From Cycas panzhihuaensis (lineage: Eukaryota; Cycadophyta): DNA of 64,000 nt. The notes below the pieces were generated by a model. That model was not told the origin of the DNA. It was given only the letters and a program-made list of their open reading frames with translations, and did no database searches. This document shows positions 36,405-49,300 of this stretch, piece by piece; position 1 is the stretch's first letter, and each line of letters opens with the position of its first letter. The stretch covers positions 29,829,741-29,893,740 of the forward strand of contig CM041465.1 in NCBI GenBank assembly GCA_023213395.1. Reading direction: 5' to 3'. The position numbers were made by a program, and so were the translations under genes.

Positions 36405-38401
36405 TTGCTTCCTTCATATTCCTCACTTGCACTTGCAATGGAGCCATCACTTCCTTCTCCCCCATAATCCATGTGGTGAAGGAGATTGTGAAAGTGAATT
36501 TAGAAATATTTTTAGGTTATTATGATAGCATATTTTGTATTGTTTGATTTTCCTTTCTCTTTTACAGGTTTGGAAGCATAATACAAGGAATTGTAAGGCC
36601 CAAGGATTCCAATCCTTTGCTGGCCATTCATGCTATCTCATTCTTCTTTTTCTTTTCCCTTTTTTGTCCATTTAACAAGGGGAAATGCTGCCGAAATTTT
36701 TCCATCATTTAGAAGAATGATTATAAGGGGAGGTTTTACCCTTTTTTTTTTTAAGAATTTTGATCCATTTAAAATATATATCATTGTATGCTCTCACATT
36801 GCCCATATTGGAATCCTAGTGATCAAAAAATTATGGAAATTTTATATGGTATCATCTGTTAAGAAGATATTAACAAGCTAAAATTTCTACAAAAATACAA
36901 TTTGATTATTGAACTTCATAGGTCTACAAAATCTTCTACAGAGCTCCAATTAAAGTGATTCTAATTTTCAAAGATGAGGATCTGAGTCTAATTTCCATCA
37001 CAAAAATTGGTACCTAATTTGGATATCATATGATAAAGTTATTATTGTTTTAGTGAGCAGTAGTTATTTTTAGTAAGAATTCTGGAAAAATATAATTTCC
37101 TAACTTTGCGGGACTGTAAAAAACTTTCTAGAACTCATTTGGGCATGATTCCACTTCCTGAAGATGAAGCTATGAGTCTAGTTTGTAGCATAAAAATCAA
37201 CATTTTATTTTGACATCGTGGGAGAAAGTTATTGCTGATTTAGTGAAGACTACTTTTTTTTGTATTAACAAAAAAAAAAAAAAAGGTGAAGAAAATTTCT
37301 TCCTTCTTTTTATAAGGCTTAAAAGCCCATTGTAAAAGTGAGAAAAAACACTTGGATCAGAGCAATATATGGTGTTCTCACTTACTTATTAGCATTTCAT
37401 TTCATCACTCTAAAGACAGTTCAAGCAAGCACTCCAAGCAAGCATTCTATTTTCAGTTAAATGTATGTTTGATGCAATTCGATAATCTTTTCACTCTTCC
37501 TAAAAGTAACGCATCACGTATGCTATTTTCTGCCATCTTGTACCTGTTCACACACTTGCCAAGGTTGAGATACCTTAGTTGGTAGAATTTCATGCCATAA
37601 AGGAGGTGTGGGTTTTAAGTTGGGACTAGACTAAACTAGAATATTGGTGAGGTTTGGTTAGCCATACCATCGTGCCTCAATCAGGGATCATCCTGATAAC
37701 CAACCAGGAAAACTAAAATTTTAATGCAAGATTAAAATATACTCAATCTAATATCTGTCACAGCCATGGGTATGCACATACCACTCTTTAGAGGAGGTAT
37801 ATAGCTGCTCATTGGTGAACTGGATGAGAATTAGGAGTACATGGGCTCTGTTGTGACTTAGATTTCATCACCAAGCACAATTGCGGGTATCGCAGGTGAA
37901 GGCCAACTTAATTCTACTAGAAGCCTAAGCATCCCTTCAACAACCTCAACTACATGTTGGACACAAGTTAGAGGTTATTAGGTTGATTACATATCCTATG
38001 CTAGAGTTTCAAGTTATATACACCCAATGATATCAGCTTCCACATTGGCCTACAATCTTGTATATTGATCACTTACTTATTTTTAAAAAGTGATCCATAG
38101 TATAATAATAATCATAGTGCTTCTCATATTCTTGTTACATTAGGTTAATATTTACCATAAGTGTTAGTGGCAAATTTTCATCATAGTTCTTCTTATATTC
38201 TTACTATGTTAGGTTAATATTTGTCACAAGTGTTGGTGATTTTTCTCTAAGTTGCTCTATTTATCTCTGAATAATCATTCTCACTTATTCTTCCTTCTGC
38301 TACACTACTTCATTACATTTTCCATTTGTAAATAGTGATCAGTCATTTATTGCTATCACTTTTATAGTCCCTTATTTATTTCTTCCCTTCTAAAAGATAT
38401 C
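36405..38401 (+). other. Element E long untranslated leader
   Basis: Two kilobases without a convincing gene. The portion 37540-38062 is shared with C (52180-52660) and F (62815-63330). It includes a short inverted repeat, ATCAGG-GATCAT-CCTGAT, near 37680. The rest matches F closely but not C. Confidence 0.75.
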
Positions 38402-39580
38402 ATGTCTTCACAGTTCAAGCAAAATATGAACTACATTCTAAAAGGGAAAGAAAATTGGGACATGTGGTTCACTGGTGTCAGAAATGTTGTAAAGTATGAA
38501 GGTCTATGGAGAGATCACTTACAACCTACACCACCTATTACAGCTACAGCTACCACAATTGCTTCAGGAGGAGGTGCTCCAACTGCTCCCACTGAAGCTG
38601 CAGCTAAACGCCAATGGGAACTTGATGATGATAAAATCCATGCAGGGATACTGCTTGTCACTAATTATTCCCTACATAATCTCATTGATAAAGTTGTACA
38701 TGATACAACATGGAAAGTTCTTGAAGTTCTTAAGAAGAACTTTGACACTAAATTAGACTTAGAATTTGTTCACTTAGTGCTGAAGATGAACAAATTAAAA
38801 TATAAAAAGGACATGCAAGTAAGACAATCAATCTCTTTCGTCCAATCAAGCAAGCAATTGATAAAGATTTTAAAACTCAATGTATTACATGGGCTTTCTT
38901 GATTCAGTCATGTCTCCATATCCTAGATTATAAAAATCTATTGGGAAGTATTCTAGTGGCACTTTAAAGACCCTAAACTTTGAGGATCTTGCTGATAAGT
39001 TCATTGAATTTGATAAGAGTTTTGATACCAACTTTTCCACTACATCAAATCCAATTGATGCTACTTTTGAAGTAGAAGAAGATCTTTGTTACACCAAAAA
39101 TCAAGGTCAATACTCTCGTAGAGGTGGTAAATCCTATGGAAGAGGAAGAGGTAGACAAGAAGGACAACGTCCTCTTAGTCAACAGGCTCCTCAATTCCAA
39201 CAAAAACAGTCTCAAGGCCAAGGCCAAAATAATTAACCTAAACCTAGATCCAGTAATCAGAGACAATCCAACCAGCCCAATACTTGGACTGGAAATCAAA
39301 CATTCATGTGCCAAAGGTGTCATAGAAAAAGGAAATTATGCCAAAAATTGCAGAACTGCCACCAACAAACTACCAAGTTATCAACAACGCCATGGTGCAT
39401 ATAATGTTGATAATACTTCTTTTGAAGATGTTTTTGGTGGAACACAATTTGCTCATGCACACCTTCAAAGAATTGGGACCACTTCATCAAATGTTATTGA
39501 TAAATCCACTAAGTATATTGAGGCTCATCGTGGCTATGCTTATTTACTTTTTCCTTCACCACTTGGAGTTGCAAATAGTG
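38402..39580 (+). pseudogene. Element E gag (copia)
   Basis: An ATG at 38402 opens a 166-codon frame: 'MSSQFKQNMNYILKGKENWD', 'MWFTGVRNVVKYEGLW', a Thr/Ala/Pro-rich insert, 'KRQWELDDDKIHAGILLVTN', 'DTTWKVLEVLKKNFDTKLDL' and 'FVHLVLKMNKLKYKKDM'. This is copia gag. A frameshift near 38850 moves the rest to other frames: 'TLNFEDLADKFIEFDKSF' (38970), an Arg/Gly/Gln-rich RNA-binding stretch (39110-39230), and a zinc knuckle starting 'MCQRCH' (39306) whose second half lies in another frame. The start is supported by the identical context in F (63673) and C (52835). Confidence 0.87.
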
Positions 39581-39589
39581 TTACCTCAA

Positions 39590-42500
39590 ATACTTCATCA
39601 TGGATCATGGATACCGGAGAAACACAACACATGACTTGTCATCGCTAGTTCTTTCAAGATTTTGACTCTGAAGCTTGTGGTGTTATACACATAGTTAACA
39701 AATCATCTCATCTAGTCAAAGGACTCAGAACTGTTTGCCTGAAACTCTCAGGCCTTCTAGATTTTACACTTGTTGATGTTTTATATATTCCTGCTCTGAA
39801 GCAAATCTACTCTTCCTGTCCACCCTTGTCTCTCATGGATTTGATCTAAGTGTAACTACAAACAATCAAACTCTCTGTGTCATTCACCCTCCTTCAAATG
39901 CTGTGGTTATGACCTAAATTCTTGATGGCAAACTTTTTCACCTAACTGGCTCACCATCCTCTGAAGCCAACTATGTTGATGATGAATTTACTTTTACCAT
40001 AACCCTGACTCCTCAAAAGTTATCCCAAGCAACTCTATGGCATGCTCATATGGGCCATATCAAAATTGATCATTTAAGAGAACTACAAGACACTCTTCCT
40101 GGTTTACCTAAGTTCCCCTCTAAGCCCTTTAAATGTGAAGCATGTATTATTGCTAAATCTCAAAGACAGCCATTTCCTCATAGTAAGTAGAAATCTAGCC
40201 AACCTTTATAGCTTGTACACTTAGATATATGTGGTCCTATGCCCATCCCTTCTCTCAAATAGAAGTGGTACTATATTACTTTCATTGATGATTTTACCAA
40301 GAAAGTATGGGTTACTTTTCTTGCAAAGGAAGATGAAGCTTTTTCTATGTTTCAAGCTTTCAAGGCCCGCGTGGAAAATGAATCTGCATTCAAGATCAAA
40401 ATACTCAAGACTAACAATGGTAGCGAGTACACATCTAATGAGTTTGAATCATACCTACGTCAACATGGAATCAAACATCAGACCATCGCAGTGTACACCC
40501 CAAAGAAATGGAGTTGCCAAGCACATGAACAGGACCATCATGAATATGGCTTGTGCTATGCTAGTATATAAGAATGTCCCTATCTATCTTTAGGCTAAGG
40601 TTATCTAGATTGTTGTGTATTGCATCAACATTGTTAGTCCCTCCAAGCTCAGCCCCTCTCCACATGAAATATGGTATGGACAAACCCCCTCTATCTCTCA
40701 CTTCAGAATTTTTGGCTCTACTTGTTATGCTCATATTCTGGAGGAACATAGAAATAAGCTCTAAGATAGAGCCATCAAAGGCATCTTTATCAGATACCCT
40801 ATGGACAAAAAGGGATACAAGGTTATCATATCTTCACAACGCAAAATCATCATCACTATAGATGTTATCTTTATAGAGATTGAAGATCAATTACTCAGAC
40901 TTGACTCTAAGACGCCTTCATACCGATTTAATAATGCCATTGAATTTGATGTCCAGATCCCAAAATTTAGGGGGGGAGATATTGAACAGTTGCTCAAAAT
41001 CTTGGAATCTGACAATAGAGCCTCGAAGGATACAAACTATGACTCCAAGCTAATGTGTATACATCCAGCACTATCATTTATGAATAGCCAAGTTGACAAA
41101 GGCAAAGCCATAACAGAAGGATCATCTTCTCCAACATCTGTGGTTAGCCCATCTTCTTCAACATCATCAACTTCCTCTATGCCAAACATTTCACATGATC
41201 CTTTTCAGGATCAAAATAAAGATCAAGAGGTTGTGGAAATGAAAACCTCATTCACAACTTGAGGTTTTCGTAAAGCCTACCAGCTACACAACGACATGAG
41301 ACCAGATGAGGTAGGTAAAACTGGCACTAGAAGTACCCATAGAGCAAGGATGCATGAATCACTTTCTGTTGAGCTTGAACCAGCAGAACTGCATCTTGCT
41401 CTTAATGAAGAGCCCCTAATGCACTAAGAAGTTGTTAAGCATGGAGCTTGGAGAAATGCCATGAATGAAGAGTATCAATCTCTTATTAAGAACAGTACAT
41501 GGGAGCTTATTGATCTACCACTTAGAAGAAAGGTAGTTCAAAATAAATGGGTGTTCAAAAACAAGTATAGATCATATGGCACCCTAGAAAAACACAAGGT
41601 GAGGTTGGTAGCAAAAGGATTCACGTAAAGGGAAGGCATTAACTATACTGAAATCTTTGCTCCTACAACCAAGTGGCCTACAATCATAACTCTTATAGCC
41701 TTGGCTGCTCAACAGGGTTAGAAAATCCACCAACTTGATGTTAAGACCATATTTCTCAATGGGGACCTTAAAGAATAAATTTACATGGCTCAACAAGAAG
41801 GATACAAGATTAACGGTCAGGAGCATAAAGTTTATAGGCTCAAAACGTCCTTGTACGGCCTAAAGCAATCCCCTCATTCTTGGTTTACCAAGTTGTCTGA
41901 AAGAATGAGGCAACTTGGATATAAGGTTTGTGACTATCAAGATATTCATACAACATTATTCATCAAGCACCAAAATGATAAAGTCACTTACCTCTTAGTC
42001 TTTGTGGATGACATGCTCATAACGGGGAATAGTGAATAGGTAATCAGTTAGCTGAAGAAGGACCTTACTAAAACTTTTGAATTGTCTAACCTCGTGTTAA
42101 TGAAATATTACTAGGAATTGAAGTAACTCAAAAGGATGGAAAAATATTTCTCTCCCAAGAAAAATATATCAACGATCTTCTGACAAAGTTTCAGTTAGAA
42201 GGTGCTCAACCAGTGGATACACCTATGAAGCCTAATATTAAACTCTCAGTTGATGGTGACAATAGGGAGGCAGATACAACACTCTACCGGCAACTTGTAG
42301 GTAGTCTCATCTATACTATCAACACAAGGCTAGATATTGCACACTCTATCAGCATTCTTGCAAGATTCATGACAAATCCTAAGCAGAATCATTGGCAAGC
42401 TGTAATATGAGTGTTGAGGTACCAAAAGATGACTAGCAAATATGGTCTGTTGTATGAACCCAATGCAAAATTTAAACTTTATGCATACATAGACTCAGAC

Positions 42501-42917
42501 TTTTCCAGAGATAAAGACATAGGAAGATCTGCATCTAGGTATGTAACATTTCTTAAAACAGCACCAATATCATGGAGATCTAGACAGCAGAAGATAGTTA
42601 CAGGCTCAATTGTCAAAGATGAGTACATTACTGCTTTTAAGACAAGTAAGGAGGTGATATGGCTTAGAAAATTGTTGAATACATTAAATGCCACCCAAAC
42701 AAGTTCTACTAGCTTACATGTAGATAATCAATCTATAATCCAGATGGCTAAAATTCCTGTATTTTATGATCGTACCAAACATATAAGTACAAAAGTCCAC
42801 AGGATTAGAGAACTAGTTTATGATGGCACAATTCAAATAGAGTACTTCCCTACAGCAGATCAAGTGGCTGATATCTTCACCAAACCACTGAAGAGGGTGA
42901 AGTTTGAACAGTTCTGA
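39590..42917 (+). pseudogene. Element E pol (protease, integrase, RT, RNase H)
   Basis: The protease reads 'SWIMDTGETQHMTCHR' (39598), with the Asp-Thr-Gly active site kept. GAG-pre-integrase reads 'LWHAHMGHIKIDHLRELQDT' (40038). The integrase reads 'YYITFIDDFTKKVWVTFLAK' (40270) and 'LKTNNGSEYTSNEFESYLRQ' (40405), where the catalytic Asp of the usual T-D-N-G has become Asn. The RT carries 'NKYRSYGTLEKHKVRLVAKG' (41560), 'SLYGLKQSPHSWF'-like sequence (41850) and the FVDD box (42001-42012). RNase H ends 'DIFTKPLKRVKFEQF' at 42917. Stops interrupt it throughout, for example the TAG in the protease-integrase linker. Confidence 0.9.
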
Positions 42918-42959
42918 AAGCAATTCGACCTTAGGGCCTCCATCTCTGAATGATTGAAG

Positions 42960-43375
42960 GAGATGACAATAGGACCATCATACTCTGTCTCATTCATGAT
43001 AATCCCTTGTGGGCACAGAAGGACAAGAGTAAGTCTCTGCTCTATCCCATTCATGAAAACCCCATGTGGGCGCGAAAGGATAAGGGTTGTATCATTTTGG
43101 AAAATTAGAACCTGTGAAAACCTAAAAGGGCAAGGGGGATGACCAAATAGTATATGGAGACTCAGTAGATTGTAGCTACAAAATTCATTGTACTAATTGG
43201 CTATCTAGCTACATTCAAAGAGCTACCTGAGCCAGGTTAGTATATTAGAAAATTTATGGGTTTTCTTCCCCATGAGGGTTTCCCACAAAAGTGTCATAGT
43301 AGTGTGCTTTATAAGAGGCTCAAATGAAGACCTCATAGGATAGAATAAAATAGGATGAAATGACCTTCTACCATT
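42960..43375 (+). other. Element E 3' region with three CCC-N4-GGGC type motifs
   Basis: Three short stem-loop-like motifs lie at 43004-43014 (loop TTGT), 43061-43071 (loop ATGT) and 43121-43131 (CCT-AAAA-GGGC). Each follows an A-rich phrase, and the first two are followed by 'aaggayaag'. No reading frame covers them. Confidence 0.75.
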
Positions 43376-43386
43376 AAGGGGGAGAT
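43376..43386 (+). other. Element E polypurine tract
   Basis: AAGGGGGAGAT directly before the LTR start TGAAAAG. Confidence 0.9.
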
Positions 43387-43684
43387 TGAAAAGGGTTAAT
43401 GACATAAGTTCATTACATTAGTTGATTATTTCAAAAAAGGGTCTTAAGTGAACTTTAAATTAGATCACTTAAGTGAAATGCACTTTCATGTGTATTATGT
43501 GTAATTTCATTTCACCTAGCTCTAATGCTTCCTCTCTCAATATAAAAGTAAAAGCTCAATGGAGGAGATTTATTCTTACCTCCCTATTTTGTGAGAGCTA
43601 CTTTCTTTCTCTCAAGTCTCTCTTGCTCCCATGTTTGCCTTTGTGTTTAGTGCATGGAGATGAAGGATAGATCCATTCTTTTTA
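43387..43684 (+). repeat. Element E 3' LTR
   Basis: Partner of 36093-36390. It ends TTTTTA where the 5' copy ends TTTTCA. Confidence 0.95.
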
Positions 43685-43689
43685 CATAT

Positions 43690-43998
43690 TGTATTGTGAG
43701 TGGGCATATGTTGGTTGTTACTACTGTGAGAATTCTATGGTGAGTACATATATAAATCTTTCATTCTTAATTAATAAAGATCAATACCTTTCCTGTGTGG
43801 ATATCTCCCTAGCACTCGGTTAGGTTTTTACCATGTTATATCTTATGTACTTAGTAATGTGTATGTTTTTGTGTGTATGTTAAATGATCTCTCATTTATA
43901 TACTTATACTTAGTTATTGTTTTAAATATTATTCTTGTTATAAAATAAATAGATCTTAATGGCCGGTTTTGGTTATTTAAAACCAGGTTTGCTCAACA
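43690..43998 (+). repeat. Element G LTR 2, second part
   Basis: Continues LTR 2 after E. It ends GCTCAACA, followed two bases later by the second primer site (TGGTATCAGAGC, 44001-44012). Confidence 0.9.
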
Positions 43999-44069
43999 AG
44001 TGGTATCAGAGCTACTTATATTTTATAGCAAATGTATGAAGGGTTTGGTATTGATTCATTTCATATCAA

Positions 44070-44900
44070 ATGGAAAAAGTAAGGAATACAAAGTTTGAGG
44101 TGAAGAAATTCAATGGTAAAAATAACTCTAAGCTATAGAAGCTCAAAGCATATGATGTTCTGGTACAGTGGGGATTGTATAGAACTTTGGAAGGTAAGTT
44201 AAAGAAACCTTTGGGAATGGATGATGAAGAACAAAAGGACATGGAAAAAATAGCTCTTGACACAATATATTTATGCTTAGTAGATAAAATTCAGTTTAAC
44301 ATTGCAGATAAAAAATTAGCAGAATGACTATGGATAAAGTTAGAAAGCTTGTATATGACAAAGCTTGTGACTAATCAGATCTACTTGAAGAGGCAACCAT
44401 ATTCATTGTAAATGAAAAAAGGTACTAAATTTCTTGATTATCTAAATGTCTTTAATACTCTTATATGTCAATTAGCTAGTATTGGTATTAAGTTAAAGGA
44501 TAAAGACAAGGTAGTAACCTTATTATGTTCATTACCTAAGTCTTGGGATAACATTGTTACCTCCATTAGCTTCAATACTATTGATGATCTAGACTATGAC
44601 TCTACTGTGAATGCCTTGTTGACTAAAGAGGTGAGGAGGAAATCTAGTTTAGAAAACTCCATACCAAAAGCTATGATAGTAAGAGGTAGATCCATGGAGA
44701 GAGTACAAAGTTCTAAAAATACATCAAGATCAAATTTAAAAGGCAAGAAGGGTAAGTTGAGATGCTGGCATTACAATAAGATAGGATACCTCAAGAAGGA
44801 CTACTAGAAGATGAAGAAGTTCTAGAAAAAAGAAGACACTGCTAAGGAGGCAAATCAGGTAGAATCAAGTCAAAGTACAAATAATGATGTCTTAGTTACA
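44070..44900 (+). pseudogene. Element G body 2 gag (copia)
   Basis: An ATG at 44070 starts 'MEKVRNTKFEVKKFNGKNNS', followed by 'LKAYDVLVQWGLYRTLEGKL', 'GMDDEEQKDMEKIALDTIYL', 'WIKLESLYMTKLVTNQIYLK' and a 131-codon open segment (44412-44807). That segment ends in 'LRCWHYNKIGYLKKDY', a zinc knuckle in which three of the four metal ligands (two Cys and the His) have become Tyr. Stops occur at 44136, 44325 and 44409. It is the same protein as body 1 (31833) but with separate damage, consistent with independent decay after duplication. Confidence 0.88.
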
Positions 44901-45915
44901 TGTAATGTTTCTCATTACCATCATGATTGGCTATTAGATTTGGGTGTTTCGCACCATGTGTCTACACAAGAGTTGGTTTTCTTTATACTAACCTGTTGAT
45001 GGTGGTGATGTTCTTAAGGGAAGTGATATTTCCTCTAAAACTATTAGGATTGGTAGCATGAGGATCAAGATGTTTGATGGTATAGTGAGAACCTTAATAG
45101 AAGTAAGACATGTACTATAACTTAAAAGAAACCTAATTTCTTTAGGTGAATTAGATTTTAGTTGCACTATGCTAGGAAGAGCAAAAAATAGTCAAGCAGT
45201 TATAATATCAAAGACAACAGAAAATTCTACTCAGCTATGGCATCAAAGGTTGGGGTATATGAGTAAGAAAGGACTAAAAGAGTTAATGAATCATAAGTTA
45301 CTTCTTGACTTAAAGCTTTTAGATTTGACATTTTGTAAATATTGTGTCTTCATAAAGTAGTGTAGACTTAGATTTAATACAAGAAGTCATACAAGTAAAG
45401 GTATTCTAGATTATGTCTATTCAGATGTATCGGGACCAGCCCATAAGATATCTTATGGAGGAATATTATATTTTGTTATACTCATAGATGACTACTCTAA
45501 GAAGGTATGGGTCTATTTTTCGAAAAGAAAGTCTGATGTATTCAGTATGTTTAAATAGTTTAAAGCTTTGGTTGAAAAGAGCATATGTTGGTCAATCAAA
45601 TACTTATAAACAGATAATGGAGGTGAATTCAATTCTTTAGAGTTCAAAAACTATTGTAGAGAATCGGGAATTAAAAGACATAGGACCATAAGTTATACTA
45701 CATGTAGAATGGCATTACAAAATACATGAATAAAACTCTTTTTGAAAGAGTAATGAGTATGCTTAGTAATACAAGTGTGGAGTAGGGCTTATGGGAAGAA
45801 GCAGTTCAGACATCTTGCTATCTAGTAAACAAATCACCATCAGTTGCAATAAAATATATAATTCCTAAAGAGGTATGAACCAAACATCCATGTGATTATT
45901 CAAATTTGAAAATAT
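44900..45915 (+). pseudogene. Element G body 2 pol, first part
   Basis: The protease reads 'WLLDLGVSHHVSTQEL' (44929). GAG-pre-integrase reads 'LWHQRLGYMSKKGLKELM' (45235). The integrase core reads 'VIDDYSKKVWVYF'-like sequence (45480-45525), then 'DNGGEFNSLEFKNYCRESG' (45619-45675). The reading is cut by element D after AATAT at 45911-45915 and resumes at 58576. Confidence 0.85.
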
Positions 45916-46328
45916 TGAAGAGAAAATATAACCGTAGAAATAATGTGATAATAGAACTCTAAACCATGCAAAAAATAAATAACATAAACAAATCAAGCAC
46001 TCAACAAAGAACACCATGAGATTCAATTCTAAGCATAGACCTTTTATTAATCTAAGAAATAGCTAAAGAATTACAGAGATTAAACCCCCAACTCTTCCTC
46101 TCGACTCATCCACCATATCATCATGTTATATGTACCGTTACATAAGAATATATAGACTCAATATTACAAGATACCACCTTGCAATTTTACAATACAATGG
46201 GCATAAACCATGGGCCGATAAAAGACCCCTATAAGACATGATAAAAGACCCCCCAGACCCCTACAAAGGGGCTCAAGTGTAACACCTATACTCATTTAAC
46301 ACTTGTAAAGTGTTCAACATATCTAATA
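45916..46328 (-). repeat. Element D 3' LTR
   Basis: 413 bp. Plus-strand edges are TGAAGAG and CTAATA (partner ends CTAACA). It is shorter than the other copies because a G/C-rich segment near 46240 is deleted. Confidence 0.9.
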
Positions 46329-46338
46329 ATCTCCCACT
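46329..46338 (-). other. Element D polypurine tract
   Basis: The minus strand reads AGTGGGAGAT before the LTR start. Confidence 0.75.
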
Positions 46339-46399
46339 TGTTGAACACTTTATAAGAAAACCTGTATACACAACTACTGAATGCCAAAATCATAAATAT

Positions 46400-49300
46400 C
46401 CACTACAATTCTACATCATCTAAATTTTTTTATGCTAATAATCTTAGTCAATGAGTTTATAGCATTCTCTTATGTAGCAATCTTCTACAAATCCACCTTG
46501 TGATCTTGAACCATTTCCCTCACAAAATGGAACTGCACATCAATATGCTTTAACTGAGCATGAAAAATGGGATTCTTTACTAGGTAGATTGTACTTTGAT
46601 TATCATAATCTATCCTCATAGCATCTTGCTTAAAGCCAATATCTGTGCATAATCTCTATAATCAAACTGCTTCCTTATATGTATGAGTAGCTTCCATATA
46701 CTCTACTTCTGTGCTAGAAAGTACCACAACTTGTTGTATTTTATTCATCCAGTTGTTTACGCCACCACAAAGGGTAAACACATACCCACTTGTAGATCTT
46801 CTACTATCAAGATCTCTGGCCAAATCAGCATCAATAAAACCTTGCAAGCTTACTATTCTACTCTCTATGGGATCTCCTTGATAGAAACTTCCATAGTCTG
46901 ATGTACCTTGCAGATACCTGAAAATCCTTTCCACAGCCACCTAATTCTCCCTGCCTAGGTTTAACATATACCTACTAACTACTCCTACAGTATGGGTAAT
47001 GTTTGGTTGAGTGCAAACCATCGCATACATTAAGCTACCAATAGCACTAGCATAAGGGATAAATACCATGTCTTCAACTTCTTGGTGAGTCTTTGGGTAT
47101 TGTTCAGCTAATAGTTTTAAACCAAATGGAAAAGAAACATTAATTGGTTTACTATCCTGCAACCTGAACCATTGCAATATTGTCTCAACGTACCATCTTT
47201 AGCTAAGCCAAATCTTCCTATTTCTCATATCCCTTTTAATCTCAATGCCCAAAATAAAAAGTGCAGCACCAAGGTCCTTCATCTTAAAGTGAGATGCTAG
47301 TTGGTCTTTTACAAGTTGGTTCATTCCTTTATTGTTGCCAACTAAAAGGATCTCATCAACATATAAATCCAAAATAACAAAATGATCACTAACCTGCTTA
47401 TAATAAATGTAATGATCTGCTTTACTATGCATAAAGCCATCTGCCAATATATGTGAATCAAACTTTTGATACCACATTCTTGGTGGCTATTTCAAGCCAT
47501 ATAATGACTTCTTCAACCTGCACACCATATTCTCTTTTCCTGCAACTTTAAACCCTTTACGTTATAACATATAAATTTCTTCCTCAAGGTCACCATGAAG
47601 AAATGCAGTCTTCACATCCATTTAATCCACCTCAAGGTCATAGGCAACTGCTATAGCCAACAAAAATCTAATTGAAATAACTTTTGTAATAGGAGAAAGT
47701 ACCTCACCAAAATCTATTCCCTTGACCTAGGAATAGCCCTTTGCTACCAAGCGAGCCTTGTACTTTTCCACAGTACCATCTACTTGAAACTTCTTCTTGA
47801 AGATCCATTTGTTATCAACAGGTTTTTTGCCATCAGGCAGATCCACTAAATCCCATATATTATTTTTGTCTAAGGCCATTATTTCTTCTTACATGGACTT
47901 CATCTAGAGTTGCCTCTCTTTTGACTCTAGAGCCTTCTGAAAAATACCCAGATCACCATCTATAGTAGATAAAACAAAAGAGGAGCGATGAAAGTCTTTG
48001 GGAATATACCTATTAAGCTATCTTCTCTCATGAGTTGATCTCCTCAAGATGTGGGGTTCTTAAGGTTGAGCTACCTCTACAACTGGTTCTTCCTCTTCAT
48101 CTAACTCATATTCTGATATAGAATCGTCATACCTTTCTTCAAATTATACCTTCTTAGAGTGTTCCTCCTTTGGTTCTTCATCTTACTTTATAAACTCAAA
48201 CTCCTCTCTAAAGACAACATCACGGCTATATACAACCTTTTATGTTTCAAGGTTATAAAGCTTATATCCTTTAACACCATTACCATAGCTAATGAAAATA
48301 GTATTTTATTCTTTGAAATCAAGCTTAGTCCTTTGTTGTTTAGGAACATGCATAAAAGCTTCACAACCAAACACTCTAAGATTACTAAGAGATGGTTTCT
48401 TACTAGACCACACTTCTTCAAGTGTTTTATATACTAAGGCAGTTGTCAATGATCTGTTTATCAGGCAACTTATAGTCATTATAGCCTCCACCCAGAATTT
48501 CTTCTCTAATCCAGTAGCACTGAGCATACTCCTCGATCTCTCTAGCAAGGTCCTATTCATCCTTTTAACAACTTTGTTCTGCTATGGCATATAGAGAATT
48601 ATCTTTTGCCTTACTATCCCACACTACTTACAGAATTTCTCAAACTCCTTCGAGTAAAACTCACCTCCATTATTAGCCTTCAATACCTTAATCCACTTAT
48701 CACTATGATTCTCAACCAAGGCCTTGAATTCTTTGAATTTACTAAAGACTTCAGATTTCTGCTTAAGAAAGTAGAACCATGTCTTTCTCAAGAAATCATC
48801 TATGAATGAGACAAAGTATTTGGACCCACCCAATGAGGGTACATCAATAGGTCCAAAAACATCGTTGTGCACTAATTGTACAATACCCTTTTCCCTCTTT
48901 GAACTTGAAGGAAAACTAACCTGATTCTATTTGCCATACACACAATGCTTACAGAAATCAAATTCAATGGAGCCATTAATTCTAGAGATGTCTTCTACCA
49001 TACCTTTGGAGAATAAATCATGAAGAACTTTCTCTCCAATAAGGCCCAATCTCTGATGCCATAACATAGTTTTACTAGCAAGTGATATTTGAGTCCTGCC
49101 TTTATTATTGCTACTTTCTGTAATAGCTAGATCAGAACTTCCAAAGAACATCAGACTTGTATTAAGCTTGTATAGTGTTCCAAATCAGACCCCTCTTTCT
49201 AACACCAACGCTTCTCGAACCATTTTGTAACTGTCTTTATTGAAGAGCACTTCTATTCCTGCATCACCTAATTGACTGACAGACAATAAACTCATAGCCA

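Larger units (their letters stand above)
36093..43684 (+). mobile_element. Element E: Ty1/copia retrotransposon
   Basis: LTRs 36093-36390 and 43387-43684 are both 298 bp and differ at about a dozen positions by eye, mostly transitions. Target duplication is CACAT (36088-36092) versus CATAT (43685-43689). The body has a 2 kb leader, gag and pol in one direction, and a purine tract. It is the same lineage as B, C and F, with an LTR diverged from that of B and C. Stops and shifts inactivate it. Confidence 0.92.
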
